A stretch of 60,722 nt of DNA from Flavobacterium sp. YO12. GTDB taxonomy: Bacteria; Bacteroidota; Bacteroidia; Flavobacteriales; Flavobacteriaceae. The notes under the pieces are model-generated. The model worked only from the letters and a program-made list of their open reading frames with translations, was not told where the DNA came from and did no database searches. This document shows, in pieces, positions 55,399-60,722 of this stretch. How positions within the stretch are numbered: position 1 is the first letter of the stretch; every line of letters begins with the position of its first letter. The stretch spans positions 1 through 60,722 of the forward strand of contig NZ_NRQU01000027.1 of assembly GCF_004119495.1 (NCBI RefSeq), read 5' to 3'. A program made the position numbers and the translations under genes.

Positions 55399-55764
55399 AT
55401 GAAAAAGATTTTAAAATTGAGTTTAGTATGTGCAATACTTTTATCAGGAATAAGTTCATATGCAATTGACGGAGGTAACGCTTTCAATTTGCACGTATTA
55501 AAAGCTAATGGAAAAGTAATCACTTTTGCTTTAAATCAAACTCAAAAAGCAAGCCTTAGTATATACGACAAAAACGGAAGTTTAATTTATTCTGAAAATG
55601 CTTCTGGTAAAGAAGGAATTCTAAGAACTTTTAGCTTAGAAGAATTTCCTGCTGGTACTTATTTCTTAGAAATTGAAGACAGCGTTAAAAAAGCAAGACA
55701 TGAAATTACAATAACAAACGAAAGTTCGCTTTTATCTTCAAAAGCTCTTTTGACTGCTTATTAA
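55399..55764 (+). CDS. Small secreted protein, paralogue 2
   Basis: 121 residues, closely similar to paralogues 1 and 3 (KILKLSLVCAILLSGISSYA; IDGGNAFNLHVLKANGK; KASLSIYDKNGSLIYSENAS; FSLEEFPAGTYFLEIEDS). The frame ends early at LLTAY, but the DNA after the stop codon (AACAAAAAATAAGCG then GCAATGCGCTGTAA) still resembles the tail coding for the NTSVAIR end of paralogue 1, so the C-terminus has been lost by a nearby mutation. Same upstream element and 3' block. Confidence 0.82.
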   Translation: MKKILKLSLVCAILLSGISSYAIDGGNAFNLHVLKANGKVITFALNQTQKASLSIYDKNGSLIYSENASGKEGILRTFSLEEFPAGTYFLEIEDSVKKARHEITITNESSLLSSKALLTAY

Positions 55765-55820
55765 ACAAAAAATAAGCGCCGCAATGCGCTGTAAAAATTT
55801 ATACTTTGTTTGAAGTATAA

Positions 55821-55895
55821 GGTTAGATAGTTAGTAAAGTTAAAAAACGTGATTGTTTTAAAACAGCTCTTTGTGGTTATTGAGCTGTTTTTTTT
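55821..55895 (+). terminator. Conserved 3' block and terminator of cassette 2
   Basis: The same GGTTAGATAGTTAGTAAAG block (55821-55850) and the hairpin AAACAGCTC / GAGCTGTTT with T8 (55861-55895). Confidence 0.88.
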
Positions 55896-55915
55896 GTGCT
55901 TTATTGAAATGAGAT

Positions 55916-56062
55916 TTTAACCGCAAAGCACGCAAGGATTTTTAATATGCTAAATTTATAAAAACGCAAAGTTCGCAAAGTATTGTGTTGAAATTGCTTT
56001 ACGAACTTTGTGTTTTCTGAATGTAATACGAATTAAAACTCATTGCGTGCTTTGCGGTTAAA
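55916..56062. repeat. Nested inverted repeat of CGCAAAG units
   Basis: Outer arms TTTTAACCGCAAAGCACGCA (55916 onward) and TTGCGTGCTTTGCGGTTAAA (56043-56062). Inner arms CGCAAAGTTCGCAAAG (55965-55980) and CTTTACGAACTTTGTG (55997-56012). It was inserted between cassettes 2 and 3 and accounts for most of the extra spacing there. No gene lies in 55765-56298. Confidence 0.85.
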
Positions 56063-56169
56063 CCCACATAATACATGTAAATAAATTCTTAACTCAACGT
56101 AAATTCAAAATCAAGAAAATCATTGAAAAATAACAACCAAATTAACAAAAACAGTAAATAATATTCATA

Positions 56170-56201
56170 TTTTAACCTATAACGGTTTCGTAAATGAGAA
56201 T
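56170..56201 (+). promoter_or_regulatory. Conserved upstream element, copy 3
   Basis: AACCTATAACGGTTTCG plus TAAATGAGAATACAGCA, ending 97 bp before the start codon at 56299; TAATTTTAC at 56253-56261. Confidence 0.82.
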
Positions 56202-56298
56202 ACAGCATCGAAATTGGAAAATAGAGTTGTTAAAATACACGCACTTCTGTAGTAATTTTACATCAGAGAATTAAACTAATAATTTAAAACTAAGTATT

Positions 56299-56694
56299 AT
56301 GAAAAAGATTTTAAAATTGAGTTTAGTATGTGCGGTACTTTTTACTGGAATGAGTACGTATGCAATCGATGGAAATGAAGACTTTAATCTTCATGTAATA
56401 AAAGCTAACGGAAAGCTTATAACATTTGCTCTTAATAAAGTGCAAAAAGCAAATCTGGCAATTTACGACAAAGACGGATCTCTAATTTATTCTGAAAATG
56501 CTTCAGGTAAAGATGGAATTTTAAGAACTTTTAATCTTGAAGAATTTCCAGAAGGAACTTACTTCTTAGAAGTTGAGGATAATGTAAAAAAAGTAACGCA
56601 TCAAATCACCATTACAGATGATGCAACTGTATTATCAAAAAAGCGGTTTCATCAGTTTACAAAGCAGGTTTTTCTGCAAAAAATACAAGCGTAG
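56299..56694 (+). CDS. Small secreted protein, paralogue 3, with C-terminal frame change at a slippery heptamer
   Basis: 131 residues in the uninterrupted frame. Signal peptide and domain as in paralogue 1 (IDGNEDFNLHVIKANGK, FNLEEFPEGTYFLEVEDN). After VLSKK the zero frame reads RFHQFTKQVFLQKIQA, unlike its relatives. The -1 frame from the A AAA AAG heptamer at 56637-56643 reads AVSSVYKAGFSAKNTSVAVR and stops at 56705, matching the paralogue 1 tail. Either a programmed -1 shift yields two C-termini, or one base was lost. Same upstream element and 3' block. Confidence 0.8.
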   Translation: MKKILKLSLVCAVLFTGMSTYAIDGNEDFNLHVIKANGKLITFALNKVQKANLAIYDKDGSLIYSENASGKDGILRTFNLEEFPEGTYFLEVEDNVKKVTHQITITDDATVLSKKRFHQFTKQVFLQKIQA

Positions 56695-56737
56695 CAGTAC
56701 GCTAAAAAAGTTATACTTCTCATAAAGTATAAATCAA

Positions 56738-56813
56738 GGTTAGATAGTTAGTAAAGTTAAAAAACGTAAGTTTTAAAAACAGCTCTTTGTGGTTATTGAG
56801 CTGTTTTTTTTTG
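56738..56813 (+). terminator. Conserved 3' block and terminator of cassette 3
   Basis: The same GGTTAGATAGTTAGTAAAG block (from 56738), then the hairpin AAACAGCTC / GAGCTGTTT with T9 (56777-56812). Confidence 0.88.
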
Positions 56814-57009
56814 TTTTAAACTCAAGCAGATTTCATTGTTTATTATTTTTTGAAAAACTATTCTTAATAAATGTATAACACTGGTTTTTATGTCATTAAA
56901 AAAATGATGTAAAAAAACATCCAAAACACCAGTAATTACGTATATAGTGTAAACAAAATACAGAAATAGTTTTAAATCAGCATTTTACACCATTAAAAAA
57001 GAGCTTTTT

Positions 57010-57043
57010 TTTGCATAAAATTAAATTTGTATTTGTAGTTTTG
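57010..57043 (+). promoter_or_regulatory. Putative promoter of paralogue 4
   Basis: TTTG at 57010-57013 and TAGTTTTG at 57036-57043 with a 22 bp spacer, close to the Bacteroidota TTTG-N19/21-TAnnTTTG form. Paralogue 4 lacks the AACCTATAACGGTTT element of the other three. Between the cassette 3 terminator and 57078 I see nothing else. Confidence 0.5.
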
Positions 57044-57078
57044 CGCGTTCCACATTAGTAATAAACATTAAAAAAAAC

Positions 57079-57420
57079 ATGACAAGATTTACCAAAACAG
57101 GGTTAGTTGCGGCCTTTTTTTTAGCAACTGTATTTTCTTATGCCATTGATGGAAAAGGAGATTATATTTTGAACATTAAAACCGGAGAAGGAAAAGTAGT
57201 AAGTTTTACTTTAGACGCTGTTCAAAAATCATCATTTTCTATCTACGACGAAAATCACAATTTACTTTATGCTGGAGAATCTGCAGCAAACAAATTAGAG
57301 GTTTCAAAAACAATAAGTCTTGAAGGTTTTCCAGCTGGAACTTATGTTCTTGAAGTTAAAGCAAATGATAAGGTTGCAAAACATGAAATTAAAGTTGCTT
57401 CTAAAAAAGTAAAACCGTAA
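57079..57420 (+). CDS. Small secreted protein, divergent paralogue 4
   Basis: 113 residues. Same plan as the other three: signal peptide (LVAAFFLATVFSYA), mature start IDGKGDYILNI, VVSFTLDAVQKSSFSIYDEN and ISLEGFPAGTYVLEVKAND, but clearly diverged and without the Ser-rich tail; it ends in Lys-rich KVASKKVKP. It has its own promoter type and a different terminator, so it is an older or separately regulated member of the family. Confidence 0.8.
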   Translation: MTRFTKTGLVAAFFLATVFSYAIDGKGDYILNIKTGEGKVVSFTLDAVQKSSFSIYDENHNLLYAGESAANKLEVSKTISLEGFPAGTYVLEVKANDKVAKHEIKVASKKVKP

Positions 57421-57484
57421 AGTTAGACGAATCAGTAAATGAAAGTCCATCTTTTCGCCGCTAATTTTTTGCCCTAAAAATTAG

Positions 57485-57513
57485 AAAGCATCAGCCATAG
57501 CTGATGCTTTTTT
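57485..57513. terminator. Bidirectional terminator
   Basis: AAAGCATCAGC and GCTGATGCTTT around CATA, followed by T3. It lies between paralogue 4 (+) and the gene at 57516 (-). Confidence 0.88.
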
Positions 57514-57515
57514 AT

Positions 57516-57971
57516 TTATTCCCTTTCTTGATTTCGCAAAGTACTCCCAATTTGAATCAGTTTCCAAAACACGTTAGAATCCATAGGAAGAGGGATTTTC
57601 TGAATATCATTCTCTAAATCCTTATTATAAAGTGACGAATGCAAAACAGCATAACATAAATCTAATAAATCAAATGCGGTAAAACTTTGTTTATACTCTA
57701 AGCGCAGTTCTTCGCTGTTTGCAAAACACACATTTCCCGTTTCTTTTTTATCAAGAAACAATAAACCGTATCGATTTGTAATACTCTTTAGTAATTCAGA
57801 ATTTAATTCTGATCTTTCCTGAAAAAGACTATTAAGCGTAAAATAAATTGCTTTTTCATCTAATGAAATTTTTAAAACAAGCTTTTCTAAATCAACTTTC
57901 AGAAGATCTTTTTCCTTGCTTTCATCAACACGAAAATTAATTATTTTATCAAAATATTGTCGAACTGTCAT
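57516..57971 (-). CDS. Orphan protein resembling the C-terminal domain of type ISP restriction enzymes
   Basis: 151 residues, no signal peptide. The last 55 residues (FTAFDLLDLCYAVLHSSLYN, IQKIPLPMDSNVFWKLIQIG, STLRNQ) follow the pattern found at the extreme C-terminus of type ISP/IIG restriction-modification proteins (YAVLHSPxY, then PRIPxP, then FW.L..LG..L). No helicase, nuclease or methylase domain is present here or nearby, so it is either a remnant or a domesticated stand-alone module. The frame is intact and ordinary in base composition. The assignment rests on motif memory only. Confidence 0.6.
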   Translation of the reverse strand: MTVRQYFDKIINFRVDESKEKDLLKVDLEKLVLKISLDEKAIYFTLNSLFQERSELNSELLKSITNRYGLLFLDKKETGNVCFANSEELRLEYKQSFTAFDLLDLCYAVLHSSLYNKDLENDIQKIPLPMDSNVFWKLIQIGSTLRNQERE

Positions 57972-58214
57972 AATATTCTTAACTTTATAACTCTAAAGTT
58001 ATAATTTATCCTTTGCATAAATGAAATATTTATTCTGAAAAATCGTTTTTCATTATAAGAAATTTTCTATTTAATACGTTAATTCGTTTCTAACAGCCGT
58101 AAAAAATCGATAAAACTAAAAAAAACACCGTCTAAATACACGTTATATAGTTGATTTAGATATATTTGCAAAAATAAAAAATAATAACCAAACCATTCAT
58201 TTAAACCAATATTC

Positions 58215-58601
58215 ATGAAAGAAAAACTAGCTGTATTAGTGCTGTTGACTGTTTTTTCACTTCGTGTTTCTGCTCAAAATGAAAAGCCTTTCATAACAGA
58301 CAAGATAAGCGACAAGTATGCTTATGTTGATGTGATTAAAACTTACGAACGTATTGCGGCAAAAGGATACAAATCTGTCGACTTGTTTCAAAAACTAGGA
58401 AATTCCTCTTACTCTAACTACAAACTAGAGAAAGCTGCTGCGTGGTACGGTGAACTTTTCGCTATAACATCAGATTTAGAACCTGTTTACTATTATCGCT
58501 ACGCAGAATCTTTACGCTTTATTTGCCAAAATGAAAAAGCCGATGCTGTTATCGAAAAACTAAATCGTAAACCGAAAGTTACTACCCGAAAAAAGGTTTA
58601 A
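58215..58601 (+). CDS. Short secreted TPR protein, like the N-terminus of TPR-OmpA (PorE-type) proteins
   Basis: 128 residues with a signal peptide (LAVLVLLTVFSLRVSAQ). The mature part (YAYVDVIKTYERIAAKGYKS, VDLFQKLGNSSYSNYKLEKA, AAWYGELFAI, YYYRYAESLRF) is close in pattern to the first two TPRs of the roughly 650-residue TPR/WD40/OmpA proteins that accompany PorP/SprF partners in Flavobacteriia. The frame ends cleanly in a Lys/Arg-rich tail (KPKVTTRKKV) with a terminator after it, so it is a genuine short gene. TATATTTG at 58161-58168 may be its -7 box. Function unknown. Confidence 0.78.
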   Translation: MKEKLAVLVLLTVFSLRVSAQNEKPFITDKISDKYAYVDVIKTYERIAAKGYKSVDLFQKLGNSSYSNYKLEKAAAWYGELFAITSDLEPVYYYRYAESLRFICQNEKADAVIEKLNRKPKVTTRKKV

Positions 58602-58616
58602 AAGAAACTGATATAA

Positions 58617-58648
58617 ATAAAACCTCTCAGAAATGAGAGGTTTTTTCT
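58617..58648 (+). terminator. Terminator, twin A
   Basis: AACCTCTCA and TGAGAGGTT around GAA, followed by T4; 18-mer core CCTCTCAGAAATGAGAGG. Confidence 0.92.
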
Positions 58649-58672
58649 TTTATTCCGCACCAGCACAGAATA

Positions 58673-58805
58673 TTGTCATTTCGACCAAAGGGAGACTCGA
58701 GCGTCAGCGAACTGGCGAAGCAAATCACACTCGGGAATCGACAAAGCAAATCGCCAATCTTTGTAGAAATACTAGTGTGATTTCTCCTTACGTCGAAATG
58801 ACAAA
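58673..58805. repeat. TTGTCATTTCGA palindromic repeat (copy 2)
   Basis: TTGTCATTTCGACCAAAGGG at the left end; ACTAGTGTGATTTCTCC then CGTCGAAATGACAAAC at the right. The centre carries GCGTCAGCGAACTGGCGAAG. Confidence 0.87.
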
Positions 58806-58809
58806 CTTT

Positions 58810-58845
58810 ATGGAGTTTTTGAGGTTTGTTGGAGAGATTGTTTGA
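58810..58845 (+). pseudogene. Remnant of the 3' end of the 59866-type gene
   Basis: ATGGAGTTTTTGAGGTTTG then TTGGAGAGATTGTTTGA would code for MEFLRFVGEIV and stop. The gene at 59866 ends MEFLSFVGEVIE with nearly the same DNA (60142-60180). The remnant begins directly after a palindromic repeat. Confidence 0.6.
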
Positions 58846-58884
58846 AAACGATTTTCTTTTTTGCTATTCCGAAACGTTATAAAC

Positions 58885-58962
58885 ATAGCCCGTGGTTTCA
58901 ACCACGGGAACGTAATATTGTCTTGCTCGTATTGTGTACCCGTGGTTGAAACCACGGGCTAT
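58885..58962. repeat. CCCGTGGTT inverted repeat
   Basis: ATAGCCCGTGGTTTCAACC then ACGGG on the left; CCCGTGGTTGAAACCACGGG then CTAT on the right. Each arm is itself a palindrome, so the whole can fold as one long or two short hairpins. Confidence 0.88.
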
Positions 58963-58984
58963 ATTTGACAATAGGATTTTGTAT

Positions 58985-59047
58985 GTCATTTCGACGTAAG
59001 GAGAAATCTTCGTACGCTGAGCAAGCATTGTTGCGGAGTTTCTTTGT
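58985..59047. repeat. TTGTCATTTCGA repeat, partial copy 3
   Basis: Starts TGTCATTTCGACGTAAGGAG then AAATCTTCG, and continues to GGAGTTTCTTTGTCATGA; the right arm is incomplete. Confidence 0.65.
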
Positions 59048-59049
59048 CA

Positions 59050-59105
59050 TGAACGGATTAAAATCCGCCCCTACAATATGATTTGTTCCTATGGAACGTT
59101 TTTAG
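59050..59105. repeat. Repeat of the CCCTACAATATG type (copy 2)
   Basis: Hairpin CGGATTAAAATCCG, then CCCCTACAATATGATTTG, then hairpin GTTCCTATGGAAC and T5. Same layout as 35901-35951 with different stem sequences. Confidence 0.75.
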
Positions 59106-59113
59106 CCACAATA

Positions 59114-59153
59114 TTGTCATTTCGATCCCGAAGCTTCGGGATCGAAATGACAA
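59114..59153. repeat. Perfect 40 bp palindrome (copy 4 of the TTGTCATTTCGA family)
   Basis: TTGTCATTTCGATCCCGAAG and its exact reverse complement directly abutting, with no spacer. Confidence 0.92.
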
Positions 59154-59203
59154 ACTAGAGAGATAAACTTTAGATTTATGAGCTAAACCTTATTGAACGT
59201 AAC

Positions 59204-59232
59204 AAAAAACCTCTCATTTCTGAGAGGTCTTT
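59204..59232 (-). terminator. Terminator, twin B
   Basis: On the minus strand the same 18-mer core CCTCTCAGAAATGAGAGG followed by T6, about 18-46 bp beyond the XRE gene stop codon. Identical to twin A in inverted orientation. Confidence 0.9.
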
Positions 59233-59249
59233 TATTATTCAAAAGTTTA

Positions 59250-59660
59250 CTATTTCTGATTTAGTAATTTTTCTAAATATTCGATTTTATCTTGTTCCGC
59301 TTTCAACAAACGTTCATAAAGCTTTTTATTTTCTTCTACCGTTTCCATTAATTTATCTAATGGATTGAAAGTACAATGATTTCCAAAGTTTACATTACTA
59401 TTTTTTGTATCAGTAAAATTATTGAAATAATTAATTGCAGCTTCGTCCGAAAAATTCTTAATAGCTTCAACCGTTACACCAAGTGCTTTTGCAACCTCAA
59501 CAAGTTTTTCGTCATCAATGGTTTCGCTATTTTCCATAGCCGAAATCGCCTGTTGATTTGTTCCTAAAGCTTGCGCCAAAGCTTCCTGCTTCATATCTCG
59601 AAGTTCACGAATACGGCTTATTTTTCGCCCTATATGATTTGGTTTTGTTAGTGTGCTCAT
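59250..59660 (-). CDS. XRE-family helix-turn-helix regulator with coiled-coil tail
   Basis: 136 residues. The HTH occupies about 10-68 (IGRKISRIRELRDMKQEALA, QALGTNQQAISAMENSETI), then a linker with FNNFTDTKNSNVNFGNHCTF, and a heptad-like C-terminal helix (EENKKLYERLLKAEQDKIEY). Such short XRE proteins with coiled-coil tails are common in Flavobacteriia. It diverges from the unknown gene at 59866 across a 205 bp gap, so the two may be regulated together. No toxin-like partner is recognised. Confidence 0.9.
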   Translation of the reverse strand: MSTLTKPNHIGRKISRIRELRDMKQEALAQALGTNQQAISAMENSETIDDEKLVEVAKALGVTVEAIKNFSDEAAINYFNNFTDTKNSNVNFGNHCTFNPLDKLMETVEENKKLYERLLKAEQDKIEYLEKLLNQK

Positions 59661-59865
59661 AATTCAAAGATAATAATAAAGTATCAAAATCGGCAAAATG
59701 TAAAAAACAGATTTTATGCCGTGCAATACAGTAAAAAATGATTTCGTACAGCAAAATCTATTTCTTCCTTCGCCGAACCAACACAAAAGTACAATTTTTC
59801 TTATAATAAATTTTACAAAAACCAAATTGTAAAGTAATTATCAAACAAAACTAAATACAAGCCTT

Positions 59866-60180
59866 ATGGAACCAAATGAAACTGAAATTGTAAAAAACCT
59901 AAAAAGATTAAAAACCCTGCATTTCCGCACTCTAAAACCCGCCAATGACGAATCTAAAACTTATACAGCTCAAATTGAAGTTTTAAATTATCTCGAATTA
60001 GGCTGCATAATTACCGATATGCTAAAATTATGCATCCTAGCACTCGATCACGATATGCAAAATGTTCCAGAAAAGAAAGACCAATCTATAAATGTGAGTC
60101 TTATTTTAGAAACTGTTTTGCAATTGTTTCCTTTAAGTGAAATGGAGTTTTTGAGTTTTGTTGGGGAGGTTATTGAATGA
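59866..60180 (+). CDS. Small helical protein of unknown function
   Basis: 104 residues, no signal peptide, mostly helical (EIVKNLKRLKTLHFRTL, NYLELGCIITDMLKLCILAL, LILETVLQLFPLSEMEFLSF). I do not recognise the family. A copy of its last 12 codons survives at 58810-58845, so the gene has been duplicated or moved before. Divergent from the XRE regulator. Confidence 0.65.
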   Translation: MEPNETEIVKNLKRLKTLHFRTLKPANDESKTYTAQIEVLNYLELGCIITDMLKLCILALDHDMQNVPEKKDQSINVSLILETVLQLFPLSEMEFLSFVGEVIE

Positions 60181-60212
60181 TTTCTATTTGCAGATGCAAA
60201 GATGAAAGGTCT

Positions 60213-60277
60213 AAAATTAAAAAATCTCGCAAAGACGCTAAGTCTCAAAGTTTTTACGCAATCTTGTCATTTCGATT
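60213..60277. repeat. Fragments of CGCAAAG and TTGTCATTTCGA repeats
   Basis: TCTCGCAAAGACGCTAAGTC and TCAAAGTTTTTACGC, then CAATCTTGTCATTTCGATTT. Both are known from complete copies elsewhere in the window. Confidence 0.55.
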
Positions 60278-60689
60278 TTGAACTTAATCTATTCAAAATA
60301 TATGCAAGTAGAAAAATTATTATTTCTAAAGCTATTAAAATTGACACACCACATTGCAAACTAATATCAATAAACAATTTTACCATTAATGGAATATAGA
60401 TAATTGGCAAAGAAATTACATTTCCTAGTATTATTATAAGCTGCAAATTATCATCTAGGTTATCATTTCTTTCAGGTTCTTGAAGTAAGCCTATCAGAAA
60501 GCTATTAACTAAGGAAATGGGCATTGTAATTGAAACACTTAAAAGGATCAATTTAAATGTATCTGTTTCTAAAAATAATTCTTTACTAAATAAAAATACA
60601 AACATAATCCCAGGACAAATTATCGTAATGCAAAATAACATAACTGTCACAAAAGTTATTGATCTGATTCTATGTAAATCTAAGTTCAT
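60267..60689 (-). CDS. Small integral membrane protein of unknown function
   Basis: 140 residues with four hydrophobic segments (ITFVTVMLFCITIICPGIMF, FKLILLSVSITMPISLV, LIIILGNVISLPIIYIPLMV, SILIALEIIIFLLAYIL) and a short polar loop, QEPERNDNLDDN, in the middle. No family recognised. Its 3' end overlaps the partial repeat at 60264-60277. It starts close to the window edge; its upstream neighbour is outside. Confidence 0.62.
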   Translation of the reverse strand: MNLDLHRIRSITFVTVMLFCITIICPGIMFVFLFSKELFLETDTFKLILLSVSITMPISLVNSFLIGLLQEPERNDNLDDNLQLIIILGNVISLPIIYIPLMVKLFIDISLQCGVSILIALEIIIFLLAYILNRLSSKSK

Positions 60690-60722
60690 TTTAAGCTAAT
60701 TTTTAAATTTTATATTATAAAT

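Noticed and set aside
55271..55465. Minus-strand open frame across the leader and start of paralogue 2
   Set aside because: Shadow of the conserved upstream element and signal-peptide region of the plus-strand gene.
58633..58845. 70-codon open frame in the repeat cluster
   Set aside because: It is made of a terminator, a palindromic repeat and the remnant of another gene; only the last 12 codons are gene-derived.
58673..59153. Possible CRISPR array in the repeat-rich stretch
   Set aside because: The repeats are palindromic elements of several different families with irregular spacing, not identical direct repeats with unique spacers, and no cas gene is nearby.
59250..60180. Toxin-antitoxin pair made of the XRE protein and the divergent small gene
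   Set aside because: The genes are divergent with a 205 bp gap and the small protein has no toxin-like motif; there is no support beyond proximity.
60202..60399. 65-codon plus-strand open frame near the right end
   Set aside because: It runs through repeat fragments and antisense to the membrane protein gene, which has the better coding pattern.

Overview
The window is a 60.7 kb piece of AT-rich chromosome from a Flavobacterium-like member of the Bacteroidota, close in style to F. johnsoniae. Evidence for this is a SusC/SusD pair, a GldI-type gliding lipoprotein, a type IX secretion sorting domain, eukaryotic-type (GSII) and type III glutamine synthetases side by side, TAnnTTTG-type promoter boxes, and many short palindromic intergenic repeats typical of that genus. 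I see no rRNA, tRNA, CRISPR array, transposase or phage gene.

Layout. (1) 0.2-9.8 kb (+): a polysaccharide utilisation locus: SusC-like TonB-dependent transporter, SusD-like lipoprotein, DUF5077/DUF3472 lipoprotein, a GH109-type NAD-dependent glycosidase and a GH35 beta-galactosidase. The enzyme pair would suit a Gal-beta/GalNAc-alpha glycan (inference). (2) 9.9-18.4 kb: OsmC protein, nucleosidase, two multi-LysM proteins, guaA and two secreted proteins of unknown function. (3) 18.7-32 kb (mostly +): cbpA-cbpM, a RidA relative, a CLC transporter with fluoride-type motifs, then nrnA-gldI and two tandem cyclophilin-FKBP fusions, a frameshifted EamA transporter, DoxX-like protein, aquaporin, GlsB-like protein, fatty acid hydroxylase, DUF2805 protein and an M61 peptidase. 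(4) 32-38.3 kb (mostly -): a small unknown gene bracketed by palindromic repeats, a GH92 mannosidase, a broken lipoprotein gene, GNAT acetyltransferase and purM. (5) 38.4-43.9 kb (-): a curli functional-amyloid operon read csgA, csgB, csgE, csgF, csgG and a carboxypeptidase-regulatory/FN3/TolB-like lipoprotein. It has unusual architectures: CsgE carries an N-terminal domain that looks like the amyloid inhibitor CsgH, CsgG carries a C-terminal outer-membrane barrel, and CsgF has a Gly-Thr repeat. (6) 44.3-49.2 kb: divergent GSIII and GSII genes and a TerC-family protein. (7) 49.4-54.1 kb: T9SS cargo, a lipoprotein, an esterase and an AraC regulator. (8) 54.2-57.4 kb: four tandem paralogous small secreted proteins. 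The first three each have the same upstream element at a fixed 97-98 bp from the start codon, the same promoter-like box, and the same 3' untranslated block and terminator; a further copy of the element lies beside the AraC gene. (9) 57.5-60.7 kb: an orphan relative of the C-terminal domain of type ISP restriction enzymes, a truncated relative of the TPR-OmpA gliding/secretion proteins, a dense cluster of palindromic repeats between twin terminators, an XRE regulator and two unknown proteins.

The strongest candidates for undescribed biology are the tandem paralogue cassette with its shared regulatory element, and the remodelled curli operon. Four reading-frame breaks all fall in homopolymer runs (A7, A7, T8, A6). 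Two of these, in csgE and in the third small paralogue, sit exactly on canonical -1 slippery heptamers and restore a plausible or conserved protein after a -1 shift. They could be programmed frameshifts, recent mutations or assembly errors, and the sequence alone cannot decide.
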